DNA of 64,000 nt from Rhodosporidiobolus odoratus (lineage: Eukaryota > Basidiomycota > Microbotryomycetes > Sporidiobolales > Sporidiobolaceae), in NCBI GenBank assembly GCA_034387635.1, contig JAOANU010000015.1, positions 124,001 to 188,000 on the forward strand. The letters run 5' to 3'. Positions 1 to 9,425 of the stretch are shown here, one piece after another. Under the pieces are notes generated by a model. It had not been told where the DNA came from, did not search any database, and worked only from the letters and a program-made list of their open reading frames with translations. How positions within the stretch are numbered: the stretch's first letter is position 1; each line of letters starts with the position of its first letter. The position numbers and the translations under genes are program-made.

Positions 1-48
1 TCTCTCACCTATGGCTTGACTGTGACTGACCGCTTCCACCCTGTGTAG

Positions 49-291
49 CGTCTCTACCCTACCCTGTTCCTTTTGTTCTACTCTGCCGAGGGCTCATCCA
101 CGATCGGCGGCATCTGGAATCCTTATTTCGAAGGTGCGAAGGCCTTCAAAGTCGGTTCAGAGGGTCCGCAGGTACCTGTAGCCGACGCGGCGGAAGGTAA
201 GACGAGGGTGGTGCTGGACAAGCGAGCGGTGCTGCGGGAAATACAGCGGCTCGCGGCCGGTCTAGTCGTCACGGTCGAGGAATCGCGATGA
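49..291 (+). CDS. Last exon of an unidentified, probably membrane-associated protein (5' part outside window)
   Basis: A CTGAC branch-like site and a TGTAG acceptor end at base 48, and an open frame then runs to TGA at 289-291. The exon encodes about 80 residues. It opens with a hydrophobic stretch (LYPTLFLLFY) followed by a GG-I-W-NPYFEG motif and a charged helical tail rich in Leu, Arg and Val. I do not recognise the family. The hydrophobic stretch could be the end of a transmembrane segment. The gene body lies upstream of the window, and the left arm of the histone inverted repeat begins only 98 bp after the stop. Confidence 0.5.
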   Translation, partial: RLYPTLFLLFYSAEGSSTIGGIWNPYFEGAKAFKVGSEGPQVPVADAAEGKTRVVLDKRAVLREIQRLAAGLVVTVEESR

Positions 292-987
292 AGGCGGGTT
301 GGCATATCGCCGTAGTTTTCGACCGCAACTCTCTCTTCTCGGCATGGAGCCCTCGCACACGAGAGAGCGGCTGTACAGACGAGCCTGGTCGCGCGAGCTA
401 GCAAGATAATCTTGACCCTTTTTCCATCAAGGCGGGTAGTCGTTTCCGTTTGCTGCTCACAGACTGGCTAAGGGTGTCAGCACCTGGCCTTGGCATTATT
501 GACACGACTCGAACTGGCGTTGAACAGCACGGAAGAACGCTCATGTTGGTGGAACGGGAAAACGAAGGAAAGGAAAGGAAAAAGCGGCCCTCGCATCGCA
601 TTGCAGCTCGCCCGGCGCCAGTACGCTCGTATAACTTGGAGGTGCCTTCGCCGATGCCAGGCCACACCGGAAACGCAAGGACAAAAGCCGTTGGTAGACC
701 CGCTAGAAAGGAAGGTCAGCGGTGAAAACTGTCAGAGCGAGGGGAGAGCATCGGAGCATCTCGCCACGACAGCGGCAAAGCCAGTGGCTAGTAGCCAGAG
801 AAGCAGAGTGCGTGCTGTCCAAGCGCGCGCCGACCAGAAAAGAAAAGAAAGTAGAAAGTGGGGCAAGCGAGACTGCGCATTGCGGGTGGTAAAAACTACG
901 GAATAACAAAAGACAACAAGACCGCGACAGAAATGCGAATGTGCCCTCGACGCCTCCTATACAGACTCGAGCCAGCTGTGAAGCTGC

Positions 988-1606
988 TTAGAGTTCCTGT
1001 GACTGCTTGCCCTTCTTGCCAGAGGGGACCGTGTCGCCAGTCTTCTGGGGAAGGAGTTCCGAGTGGATGTTGGGGAGGACACCACCTTGAGAAATCACGA
1101 CCTGACCCAACAACCTATTGAGCTCCTCATCGTTGCGGATGGCGAGCTGAAGGTGACGGGGGATGATGCGGGACTTCTTGTTGTCACTGTGTAAAATTGA
1201 AAAGAGAAAAAGTCAGTATCTGCTTCTTTTCGCAAGTGGTGACGACGGTGCAAGGTGACAGAAACGTACCGAGCGGCGTTACCGGCAAGCTCGAGGATCT
1301 CGGCAGAGAGGTATTCGAGGACAGCGGCGAGGTAGACTGTGAAGAAGGGGACCGAAGTCAGCTTCTGAACGCGTAGATCACGCGCGGCTCTCTTCGTCTT
1401 CCATCGCTAGGAAGGAGTGGATGTAGCACAAGGGACAGAAACGTACCGGGAGCACCGGCACCGACACGCTGGGCGTAGTTACCGCGACGGAGGAGACGGT
1501 GGATACGACCGACGGGGAACTGGAGACCGGCCTTGGACGAACGCGACTGGGCCTTGGAGGAAGCGTCACCACCGGCCTTGCCGCCAGACTTGCCGCCAGA
1601 AGACAT
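988..1606 (-). CDS. Histone H2A (left copy)
   Basis: Core histone H2A, which pairs with H2B in the nucleosome. There are three exons on the minus strand (1606-1447, 1336-1270, 1186-988) with GTACGT-type donors and CACAG acceptors, giving 141 residues, the usual length. The histone fold carries the family signatures [37 protein letters not shown] and NDEELNRLL. The C-terminus ends in SQEL, the phosphorylatable SQ motif that in fungi serves the DNA-damage role of H2A.X. It is divergently transcribed from H2B, with 394 bp between the two start codons. The right-arm copy has the same exon structure and translation as far as I read. Confidence 0.97.
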
Positions 1607-2000
1607 GATTGAAGTAGGGTTGAGGGGGGGGGGGGGGGGGGGATGAAAGGTGGGCGAAGTAAAGGGCGCTGGTGAAGCGAGGTGACGAGAGCAAGTAGTG
1701 ATGAGAGAGAGAGTAAGCTAGGTGGCGAACGACGACACTGAGCCAGTTGACTGTGCCGTGTTTGGTGACCTCGGAGAGAAGAGAGAGAGAAGAGGAAAAT
1801 CAAGTTGACGTGCGGACGTACGCATGCTAAAAATCGCTTGACCCATGGCTCGCTCACCTTCTCTCCCCTCGCAAACAACTGGCCATCGTCTCGCGCTACC
1901 GTCGTTCAGCTTGCTTGCTTCTTTACACCTTACTCTACTCGCACTCGCAACCTCACTCTTAACCTCACCACACCACACCACCCCACCTCAACTCATCACC
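1607..2000. promoter_or_regulatory. Bidirectional H2A-H2B promoter (left copy) with a 19-G tract
   Basis: These 394 bp separate the divergent H2A and H2B start codons and must hold the shared control region. A run of 19 G lies at 1624-1642, about 18 bp upstream of the H2A ATG. The right copy has an interrupted 11 C, A, 6 C run instead. The H2B side is pyrimidine-rich, with CTCACC/ACACCAC repeats leading into ATCACCATGG, a strong start context. I could not identify a specific histone element. Confidence 0.6.
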
Positions 2001-2677
<677 letters not shown>

Positions 2678-4230
2678 AGAGTTGTATGGAACGGTGCAGT
2701 CTGGGCAGGGTCCTTCGTATTTCAGCAGCGGTTGTTGTCCTTAGTTTGTTTACTTTCTGTGTTTTGCAACCACGCTCCCCTGTTGCTACCATCTTTCTCT
2801 GCTGTCTAGTCGCACGGCGTTCGCTAGTCTCGCGCTGCTTTCTTCTGCCTTGCTCTTAAGCCTTCCGCCTTGCTGTGAAGGACTCGGAAGCCCGCAAGAC
2901 CGCAAAGCCGCGGGCTCCTATCAATATGCCATCCTCCCGCATTACTCTGTACAATGCTGCTGCCGTACACCTTCTTCACCTGGCTGTCGGTGACCACGTT
3001 TCATTGCAGACTGACACCGTGATGGCGCCAATGCGCAGCTGAACATGCCACCTTTTGTTTGGAAGGGCCTTGCGGCGATCAGGCATCGTGAGCAGGAGAA
3101 GCATCACGCGTGTTTGCACCCTTCCTCACCAAGGTGCAGATTACCGTTGGTCCAGCGTTGTGCAGCCTGTTCAGCACAAACTCAACAGAGGCGCACAATC
3201 ATGTGTCACGTGGCAGACTTTGCTACATAGAAGAAGGCCAGAAAAGAAAAGACAACCAACCCTAGCTTGCCTGAAGGAAAGGCTTGAATCAGCCTGACTT
3301 GACAAGTGTTCGGTGCACATGAAGCTGGTAAGTTGCTATCATCAGTGACAAACTTGGGTATGCTTATGGTAAAGCCCATTGACAACTCAGAATGTCATAC
3401 AGCCCAGCCAGGTTTTCTCTCATGTTTGCTCCTGTGTCAGCTCTCCTACCGCCAGTCACACTGAAACCGAAGTCTGTGATGAGCAGAGGTGGGACAGGAA
3501 ACCGTGATCATGTTGGCACCAGTGCCCACAACCGATATGCAAACGGGCCAGCTCCCCCAAGGGGCTCAATGGGATCAGAACACCGGTTTCCTGGCTGGCG
3601 AGACCACCTCAGAGATGCAGTCAGAGCTATGACTGGGAACCTCAAAGAAGGATAGGAGGACTGCCACATGATAAGGTTGACAGGCGGGCCAAGCAGAGAA
3701 GGCAAGCAACGGCGCGGTGAACTTTCAAGCTACCCGCCAATGTGGTGAAGTACTCCTCTTGCACAAGCCGTCAGCGCAGCACTGTCTCAGAAGGTATACA
3801 CGTGTATGTGCAGGGAGGCAGTGATGCTTACACGGCAAGAGACGGCTGTGAATGTGTGGTGCTGAGAGTCGGAGGCCAACATGCAGTGTGCACACAGCAC
3901 TCTGGGCAGCTGTGTGCCAGCCTGTCTATCTTTGCAGTGGGGTATCTGTCCACCAGTACCTTCTCTGGCACTTTTTCCCTGTACATCAGTGATGAGCATG
4001 CTGTGCCAATTGCGAGGCAAGCCAGTTTGAGAAGGTCGTACGAGGTGTTCACTTCTCAGCTACATAGATCCATGAAGAAATTGACTGCTCGCAGCACCGT
4101 GATCGGCAGCATAGGGCTGCTCAGAGCAGTTGAATGCAAGTATTACGGTGCAGGAGGATGCATGGCCAAGGTAGGCTTTTCCTCTGTCACAGCGCTTTAT
4201 GAATGCTGTTTAGCTGCGTTTTCTTACCAG
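2678..4230. other. Gene-free stretch downstream of H2B (left arm)
   Basis: This is the H2B 3' region followed by AT-richer DNA with no supported gene. An open stretch at 3742-4245 starts at GTG, and the matching stretch of the right arm is frameshifted by a 2 bp indel, so it is not conserved as coding sequence. The block is present in both arms of the inverted repeat. Confidence 0.6.
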
Positions 4231-4302
4231 TCCTCGATGGTCTAGTGGTTATGATTCGGCTCTCTCACAGCCGCGAGCGGGGTTCGATTCCCCGTCGGGG
4301 AA
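4231..4302 (+). tRNA. tRNA-Glu (anticodon CTC), left copy
   Basis: A 72 nt cloverleaf. The acceptor stem is TCCTCGA pairing with TCGGGGA plus discriminator A. The anticodon stem CGGCT/AGCCG holds the loop CTCTCAC, giving anticodon CTC. The T arm CGGGG-TTCGATT-CCCCG supplies the B box, and TGGTCTAGTGG gives the A-box region. There is no intron. The right arm carries the same sequence at 17148-17219. It reads GAG (Glu) codons. Confidence 0.93.
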
Positions 4303-4782
4303 GATCTCTTTTGAATGGCTGCATTGCATCCCTTTTGCCTCTCTCCCACATCGGTATTGCCTGACCAACCATTCACGGGGCAGGTGTAGGGACAACACAG
4401 AACATTGGCAGTCTTCAGAGGACCTGGAAGGTGTCCAACAGCTTTTGGTTCGTGGGTCTGTCTGGACACAATCTCAACATGGTGAGGCCCGGTGAGGTAT
4501 CTCACTGGTCTGACTCAATCTGCTTTGGTCCCTTTCTTGCCTCCTTTACACCTTGCCATGGGGGGTTGTGCCTCCCAGGCCAGGGGCAGGTGTGAATGAC
4601 TGGAGCAATGCAGTTGCAGTGTTGCCAGTACAGCCTTTTGCAGCTTTGCTGAGTCTGTTCCACTACTGACTAACACGTTCTCAATTTGCTCACACTGATC
4701 TTCAGTCTGGATGGGGCCCAGTTCTTCTGGCCATGATTCCCTGCGCCTTTGACTACTTGGCAGTCCTCCACAAACCTGTCTT

Positions 4783-6855
4783 GCATGATGGAGGAATGCC
4801 GACAGGCGGCAGTGCAAACTTTGCCACATTAACTTCCTATGCTGCAGAACAGGTGATGTTGAATCTGAAAGTATATCACATAACAAAGCGTGTTGAATCA
4901 CTTGACAGCATATGAAACCTGGCTAGTTCGCACCCCCACCCTTCTGCGCTCCCCTGTTTTCTTTATTTTTGAAATACTCTACCTTGCGCTTTTTCGATGG
5001 TGACAAGCGTTCCCCGCCAGCCTGCGCGGCTGCTTTGTCGGTGCTGGGAGGCTGCAAGCAAAGGATTAGTTGTTTGTCTGACATTGTAAGTAGGTGTATG
5101 GCTCAATAATGCATGCGACTGAGGATTGTTATGTCCACCAAATGATGGGCAATGTACAGCGTCAGTTTGTTTGCAGCTCCGTCAGCCCTCGCCTGTGAGA
5201 AGTATATCTGTCAGACTGTGGGTCCTTTAACACGGGCAAAGAAAAAGCTCACCCGGATCTCAAAGCCGATGTTGGCATAAACTCCGCTGCCCCCAGTGTT
5301 GGCCAACTCATGCAAATCTGACCAACAGAACGGCACCACCATTTTTTTGTCGGCGTCAATGAAGGAATATTCCGGCTCAGAGTTCAGGATCAACCCTTCA
5401 AGAAGAGCATCCCTGTCTAGACCAAAGGTATCGACCCTTGGCGCAGCGCGCGGAGCACCATCCTGCAGTGATCCAGACAGTCAGTCCAATAACAGCAAGG
5501 CTTGAGTGAGCTGCAAGCTTGGATGGTCAACAGAGACTGGGGAGACATCGTCATGGTCAAGTTTGAATGACTAGGAGGAAGGTGACGAGCTGGGCGACAC
5601 AGGACAAGGTGGCAAGCTGGATGCTGCGGCAGCTTGCGCCGCTGATATGACACACTAGTTTTCACATTGGTGCAAAGCCAAAAGCAAGCGTAGTTTGGCA
5701 GCAGAAGAGCGAGTAATATTCTGTCTTCTTAGGTGCAGAGGAGCCTAGCTCTTGATAGTGTCCACCTGATTAGACAGGCGAAATTTGAGAACATCTGATT
5801 TCTGCTCCTTGGCAAAATCGGCCTCACCATCCTGGTTTCTGACATGATCACTAGGAGATATAGCTTCAATCCGAGTCCTTTTTAGAGTCAATGACGGGAG
5901 TTCAGGTTGTGTCAGGGATTGATTTTGTGCCAAAGTTAGGACTGGGACTGCAGTTTGCGACAGGTTTTGTGTTTGGGACTGGTTTAGAACGCAGGGCTGA
6001 GGAGTACCGCATGCATTGGATAGGGCAAGTTGGGAGAGGGAAGGTGATGGAGTGGAAGAGAAAGAGGGGGGGGAAGAAAGGTGAGGGAAAAGGGGAGAGA
6101 GAACAGAGAGGAGGGAAAGGAGTGCAAGGAAACAGGACCAGAACGCGAGCAGGGGGTTGCCGGAGTGCGCGACAAAGGAAGGGGACAAGGAGCAAAGAAA
6201 GAGGAGGGTTGAACCAGAATGGCGGGCAGGGGGCGAGGTGGAGGGGCCAGGGTGCTGGGAGAAGAGGAGCTGTGGGGAGGCAAGGGTGACATAGTGATGA
6301 ACAGGGCTTTGTTGAAGTGGGTAGAGAAGTTGGAAAAAGCAGGGTCGAGGAAGTGAGGAAAGGATTAGGAAGATGTTGTATTCAGGGAATTATTGGATTA
6401 GACTTGTAGCTAGCGGGGCACATTCTCTTCCTTCTTTGCAGCTCTACAGCAGCTAAGAGTGCCCTGCAGAGTGTCCCAGTCCTCTTCCAACAGGCTTGTG
6501 TGCAGCAGGCGTGCAGGAGAGAAGCTGACAGAAGCGGCAGTGCCAGAAGCAAGAAGAGGGATGTCTCATCAGTCCGCGGAGGGTCCGAGGAGCGGTGCCG
6601 GCAATGCGCGACAATGGCACGAGGTGAGGGCAATGAGGGACCAGAGCAGGAGCTGCTGGGCAAGGGAGAGAGCGCATCTTGCAAAGAAATCCAGCCTGTG
6701 TAAGAGAAGTGAAGTATGTACGCGAAAGATAGAGAGGCGCGGAGAAGGCCCCGCAATATTGAGCAGAGTGAACCGTTCCTGTGCCTGTACAGGTAAAAAT
6801 TCGAGGCTTGGGAGACCTGAGGCATGGTAATAGCAAATCTTCTTCGAAGTTTGCA
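4783..6855. mobile_element. R1 repeat element, copy 1 (inserted in left inverted-repeat arm)
   Basis: This 2073 bp block is absent from the right arm, where only two bases (16666-16667) separate the matching flanks. Its ends match a second element at 55936-58456. The start has GCATGA followed by AATGCCGACA-GCGGCAG and TGCAAACTTTGC. The end has GAGGCATGGTAA-AGCAAATC followed by TTCTTCGAAGTTTGCA. TGCAAACTT near the start and AAGTTTGCA at the end form a short inverted repeat, suggesting a DNA transposon or mobile cassette. The interior differs from copy 2 and no transposase was seen. Exact ends and any target duplication are ambiguous by a few bases. Confidence 0.7.
5211..5480 (-). pseudogene. 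Coding-like fragment inside R1 copy 1
   Basis: On the minus strand an open frame of about 80 codons reads like part of a folded protein (for example FIDADKKMVVPFCWSDLHEL and GGSGVYANIGFEIR). A CTGCAG that could be an intron acceptor lies just upstream of it. It has no start codon in a sensible place and no supported continuation. I do not recognise the family. It may be a gene fragment captured by the R1 element, or chance. Confidence 0.25.
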
Positions 6856-6952
6856 ATGAGGTAAGGGGCAAGCGAAGGATGCATGTGTTGTGAGCATGTT
6901 TTGCTAGAGTATGTCCGCCGGTCAAGTCGGGGGACAACTGAGGTCCGGGCCC

Positions 6953-7242
6953 AAATGGGGGCAATCTAGCTAGTGTATGGAAGGACGTCTGTAACTGATC
7001 AACGCTCAACTCAAGTCACTTGACGCTGTAACAATAGACAAGGGGACCCAGCATATTGCTGATCTGTTCTCTGGTAAGTATGAGCGTAAAGAGTGCTACA
7101 CAAAGACTTACACACCTGGTTCGTTCTCCAGTGATCGTGAGCATGAAGAGAAGGAACCAGGATGTGTTGTGCTCGTCCTTCAACATCTGTCTGTGTCTCA
7201 CGTTTTCATCTCCCATCTAACCTTTCCGCCTTGAGTGAGGCC
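6953..7242. other. Short gene-free spacer with an R3-type remnant
   Basis: This stretch lies between the end of the left repeat arm and the chromovirus target duplication. The sequence AAATGGGGGC followed by TCTAGCTAG near 6954-6977 resembles the end of the R3 repeat near 16319-16345. Together with TGTCCGCCGGTC just inside the arm at 6911, it looks like an internally deleted copy of that repeat. No gene was seen. Confidence 0.35.
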
Positions 7243-7247
7243 CTAGC

Positions 7248-7637
7248 TGCTACGTCTGGCTCGACGAGCACGACTTACTCCCCATGAGCTAAGTCTTGTT
7301 TTCTCTTTTCTTTTCATATCTCTTCCTGCCTTCCGCTGTTCAGTCGTCCCTTTCGCTCCCTCAGCCTGTACGCTCACCCTACCCTCGTATAGGTCCGCAG
7401 TTGGTCCTTCCTCGGTGGGTTTCGGACATGTTGAGTGATCGGTGGAAGTTGACTTGGCGGAAGGATCTTTTGTAGTGGACCTTCACCGTTACACCTCCTC
7501 CCATCTCTGTCGAATACTAGGCTCGAATCACTGTTGATTGCTTCGGTAACGGGAAGCTAGAGCAAGTACCGACTCCTCCAACCTCTCCCCTCGCCGGATA
7601 CCCGACCTCGCCTCGAGCTTGAAGTCGGCGTCCAGCA
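7248..7637 (+). repeat. 5' LTR of the chromovirus
   Basis: A 390 bp direct repeat with TG...CA ends, matching 13714-14103 base for base as I read it. The sequence just after it (a run of seven T, then AACAGTCGAG) is not an obvious TGG-type tRNA primer-binding site. Self-priming of the Tf1 kind is possible but not shown. Confidence 0.95.
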
Positions 7638-7736
7638 TTTTTTTAACAGTCGAGTTTCGATTGATCTCGCTCGGACCCCTCCGAGATTTCCGCCATTTCT
7701 TCCCATTCCGACGAGTCCGAGGTCGCCCCGGTTCCT

Positions 7737-9425
7737 GTGGCCACCTCCTCTTCGTCCTCCTCTTCTTCAACTTCATCTCTCTCGTCTCTCGCTCCGGCCC
7801 CTCCCCGTCGTTCGATACGCTTCCAACGAGCACCATCGTACTCGCCTTCCGACCTTGACACCTTCCTCACCGCCCAACGGTCGATCTCTCGTTCCGCCCG
7901 ATTCTCTCAACTTCCCCCACTTCCGTCGTCTTCGTCCTCTATGGCGTCCCCACCCCTTCTCGATACTGTCTTGTCCGACACCGCTGGTGTTTGGCACGGC
8001 AAACGAGCGTTGTCCGTCGCTTCGTCCGCCCGTTCCGCCAACTCGGTTCTTCGTCGAGAGCAAGCGGCGGCCGACTTCCGGCGGGCCGCTGAACTTCGGC
8101 GTCAGCGCTTTGAGCAGGAGGAGGCTAGGATGGCCCAGGAGCTGGACGAGGCGATGAGTGCGGCGGACGTGAAGTCAGAGATGGGTCGTCCTAACCCCCC
8201 TCCGCTAGGATCGGCGAAGGATGAAGAAGCCGAGGTGATGCAACGGCGCCTGGAGGACCTCAAGCACGAAGCGAGCGCATTGGAGCGCGTCCTCAATCGA
8301 CGCGGCAACCCCATCCTTCCTCGTCCCCAGCCTTCCGTCTCATCCTCGACTTCGTCTTCGTCCTCTACGTTGCCGCTGGCCACCTTCGGCGTCAAGATCA
8401 AGGTCAAGGAGCCCAAGCCGTGGACGGGCGAGTTCGATATGGTGAAACGCGAAGGCTGGATCAAGACGGTGGCTCTGTATTGTGCCGGCCTGGAGCTCGA
8501 TGTGAAGGCGGTCTTAGATGAGCACCTCACCCCTTTTCCCTTCTACACCATCCGATCTCTTTTCTCTCCAGATGCTGCTAACAGATCGATCTCACCCCAA
8601 GCGTGGTTCGATGCTCGTAACAGCAGGATTCCTTTCACCTCGGTCGAGGACGTGTTCGCGTCTCTCCGCTCCCACTGGGCGGACGATCACGCTGCTGAGC
8701 AAGCGTTGTCTCGTTATCGCTCGGCACGACAGGGGAACCTTCGTGCCCGCGATTTCGGTGCTTCGCTGGACGCTTTGGCCGACGCGTGCTTTGATCGCAA
8801 GATCGAAGACCTCGACCGACGGACGACCTTCATCGGCGGCCTCCAGCCGTCGGTGCAGGACTTTGTTCGGACGCAGCTGGCATCGTTGAAGGCCCTGGGC
8901 AAGGATGACGCTTCCTTTGACGAAGTGGTTCGGATTGCAGCGTTGACGGACGGACTGGCTTCTTTCTCTTCTAAGAAGAACTCGTCCTCCATTCCCTCTC
9001 CTGCGTCCTCAACGTCCAAGAAGAACCAAGCTAACGGATCTTCGTCTTCCCCTGCCAGACCCTCCTCTCCCACTTCTTCATCTGCTCGCGGCCCGTCGAC
9101 GTGGACCCAAGACGCTCAACGTTGGCAGTCAGCGCACCCGGTGGCTTCGAAAGCCGACTGGTTTGACGCTCGATCGCGTTCTCCCAGTTCAGCGGTGCGC
9201 TGCTACAACTGCGGCGAATTAGGGTCTCACTACTCGCGCGCCTGCACTTCGATGAGGAAAGAACCTAGGAGCGTCGTCGTGGCCATGTTATCCAAGCTGC
9301 GTATCTCCTCGTCCCCCTCCTCATCTCCTGTCCCTACCACTTCCTCCCCTGCGGTCCCGGCGGTCGCTTCGGCGAACCGCTTTGAAGCTCTTAGCGATGA
9401 CGAGGGAAAAGCGGACGAGGAGTAA
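7737..9425 (+). CDS. gag: Chromovirus gag polyprotein
   Basis: Structural Gag that packages element RNA into virus-like particles. The open frame begins in Ser-rich sequence. The first in-frame ATG is at 7941; bases 7737-7940 are open but start with GTG, and the frame has TAA and TGA stops near 7644 and 7662. A coiled, charged region (about residues 95-190 of the long form) precedes a retrotransposon-gag-type helical domain with SIRSLFSPD-like and VEDVFASLRSHWADDHAAEQ segments. A single zinc knuckle CYNCGELGSHYSRAC (CX2CX4HX4C) lies near the C-terminus and would bind RNA. Gag ends at TAA 9423-9425. A GGGAAAA heptamer at 9404-9410 allows -1 shifting into pol. Confidence 0.92.
   Translation: MATSSSSSSSSTSSLSSLAPAPPRRSIRFQRAPSYSPSDLDTFLTAQRSISRSARFSQLPPLPSSSSSMASPPLLDTVLSDTAGVWHGKRALSVASSARSANSVLRREQAAADFRRAAELRRQRFEQEEARMAQELDEAMSAADVKSEMGRPNPPPLGSAKDEEAEVMQRRLEDLKHEASALERVLNRRGNPILPRPQPSVSSSTSSSSSTLPLATFGVKIKVKEPKPWTGEFDMVKREGWIKTVALYCAGLELDVKAVLDEHLTPFPFYTIRSLFSPDAANRSISPQAWFDARNSRIPFTSVEDVFASLRSHWADDHAAEQALSRYRSARQGNLRARDFGASLDALADACFDRKIEDLDRRTTFIGGLQPSVQDFVRTQLASLKALGKDDASFDEVVRIAALTDGLASFSSKKNSSSIPSPASSTSKKNQANGSSSSPARPSSPTSSSARGPSTWTQDAQRWQSAHPVASKADWFDARSRSPSSAVRCYNCGELGSHYSRACTSMRKEPRSVVVAMLSKLRISSSPSSSPVPTTSSPAVPAVASANRFEALSDDEGKADEE
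9404..9410 (+). promoter_or_regulatory. Putative -1 ribosomal frameshift heptamer GGGAAAA at gag-pol junction
   Basis: In the gag frame the bases read G GGA AAA, the canonical X XXY YYZ arrangement, 12 nt before the gag stop. The -1 frame is open from here through the gag stop and straight into the protease/RT frame. This explains how pol is expressed without its own well-placed start. I did not fold the downstream RNA for a pseudoknot. Confidence 0.72.

Noticed and set aside
1624..1642. G tract as telomere-like or recombination-signal repeat
   Set aside because: It is a pure homopolymer without any repeat unit and lies between two housekeeping genes.
3742..4245. A 167-codon open frame in the left repeat arm that could be a new gene
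   Set aside because: It starts with GTG, has no recognisable motif, and the right-arm copy is frameshifted by a 2 bp indel although the rest of the arm is nearly identical.
4783..6855. R1 as a Helitron
   Set aside because: It lacks the TC start and the CTRR end with adjacent hairpin, and does not sit between A and T as Helitrons do.
7737..7940. Gag start at GTG 7737
   Set aside because: GTG starts are unlikely in a fungal nuclear gene. The first in-frame ATG is 7941, though the open sequence before it may be coding if an upstream start or splice exists.
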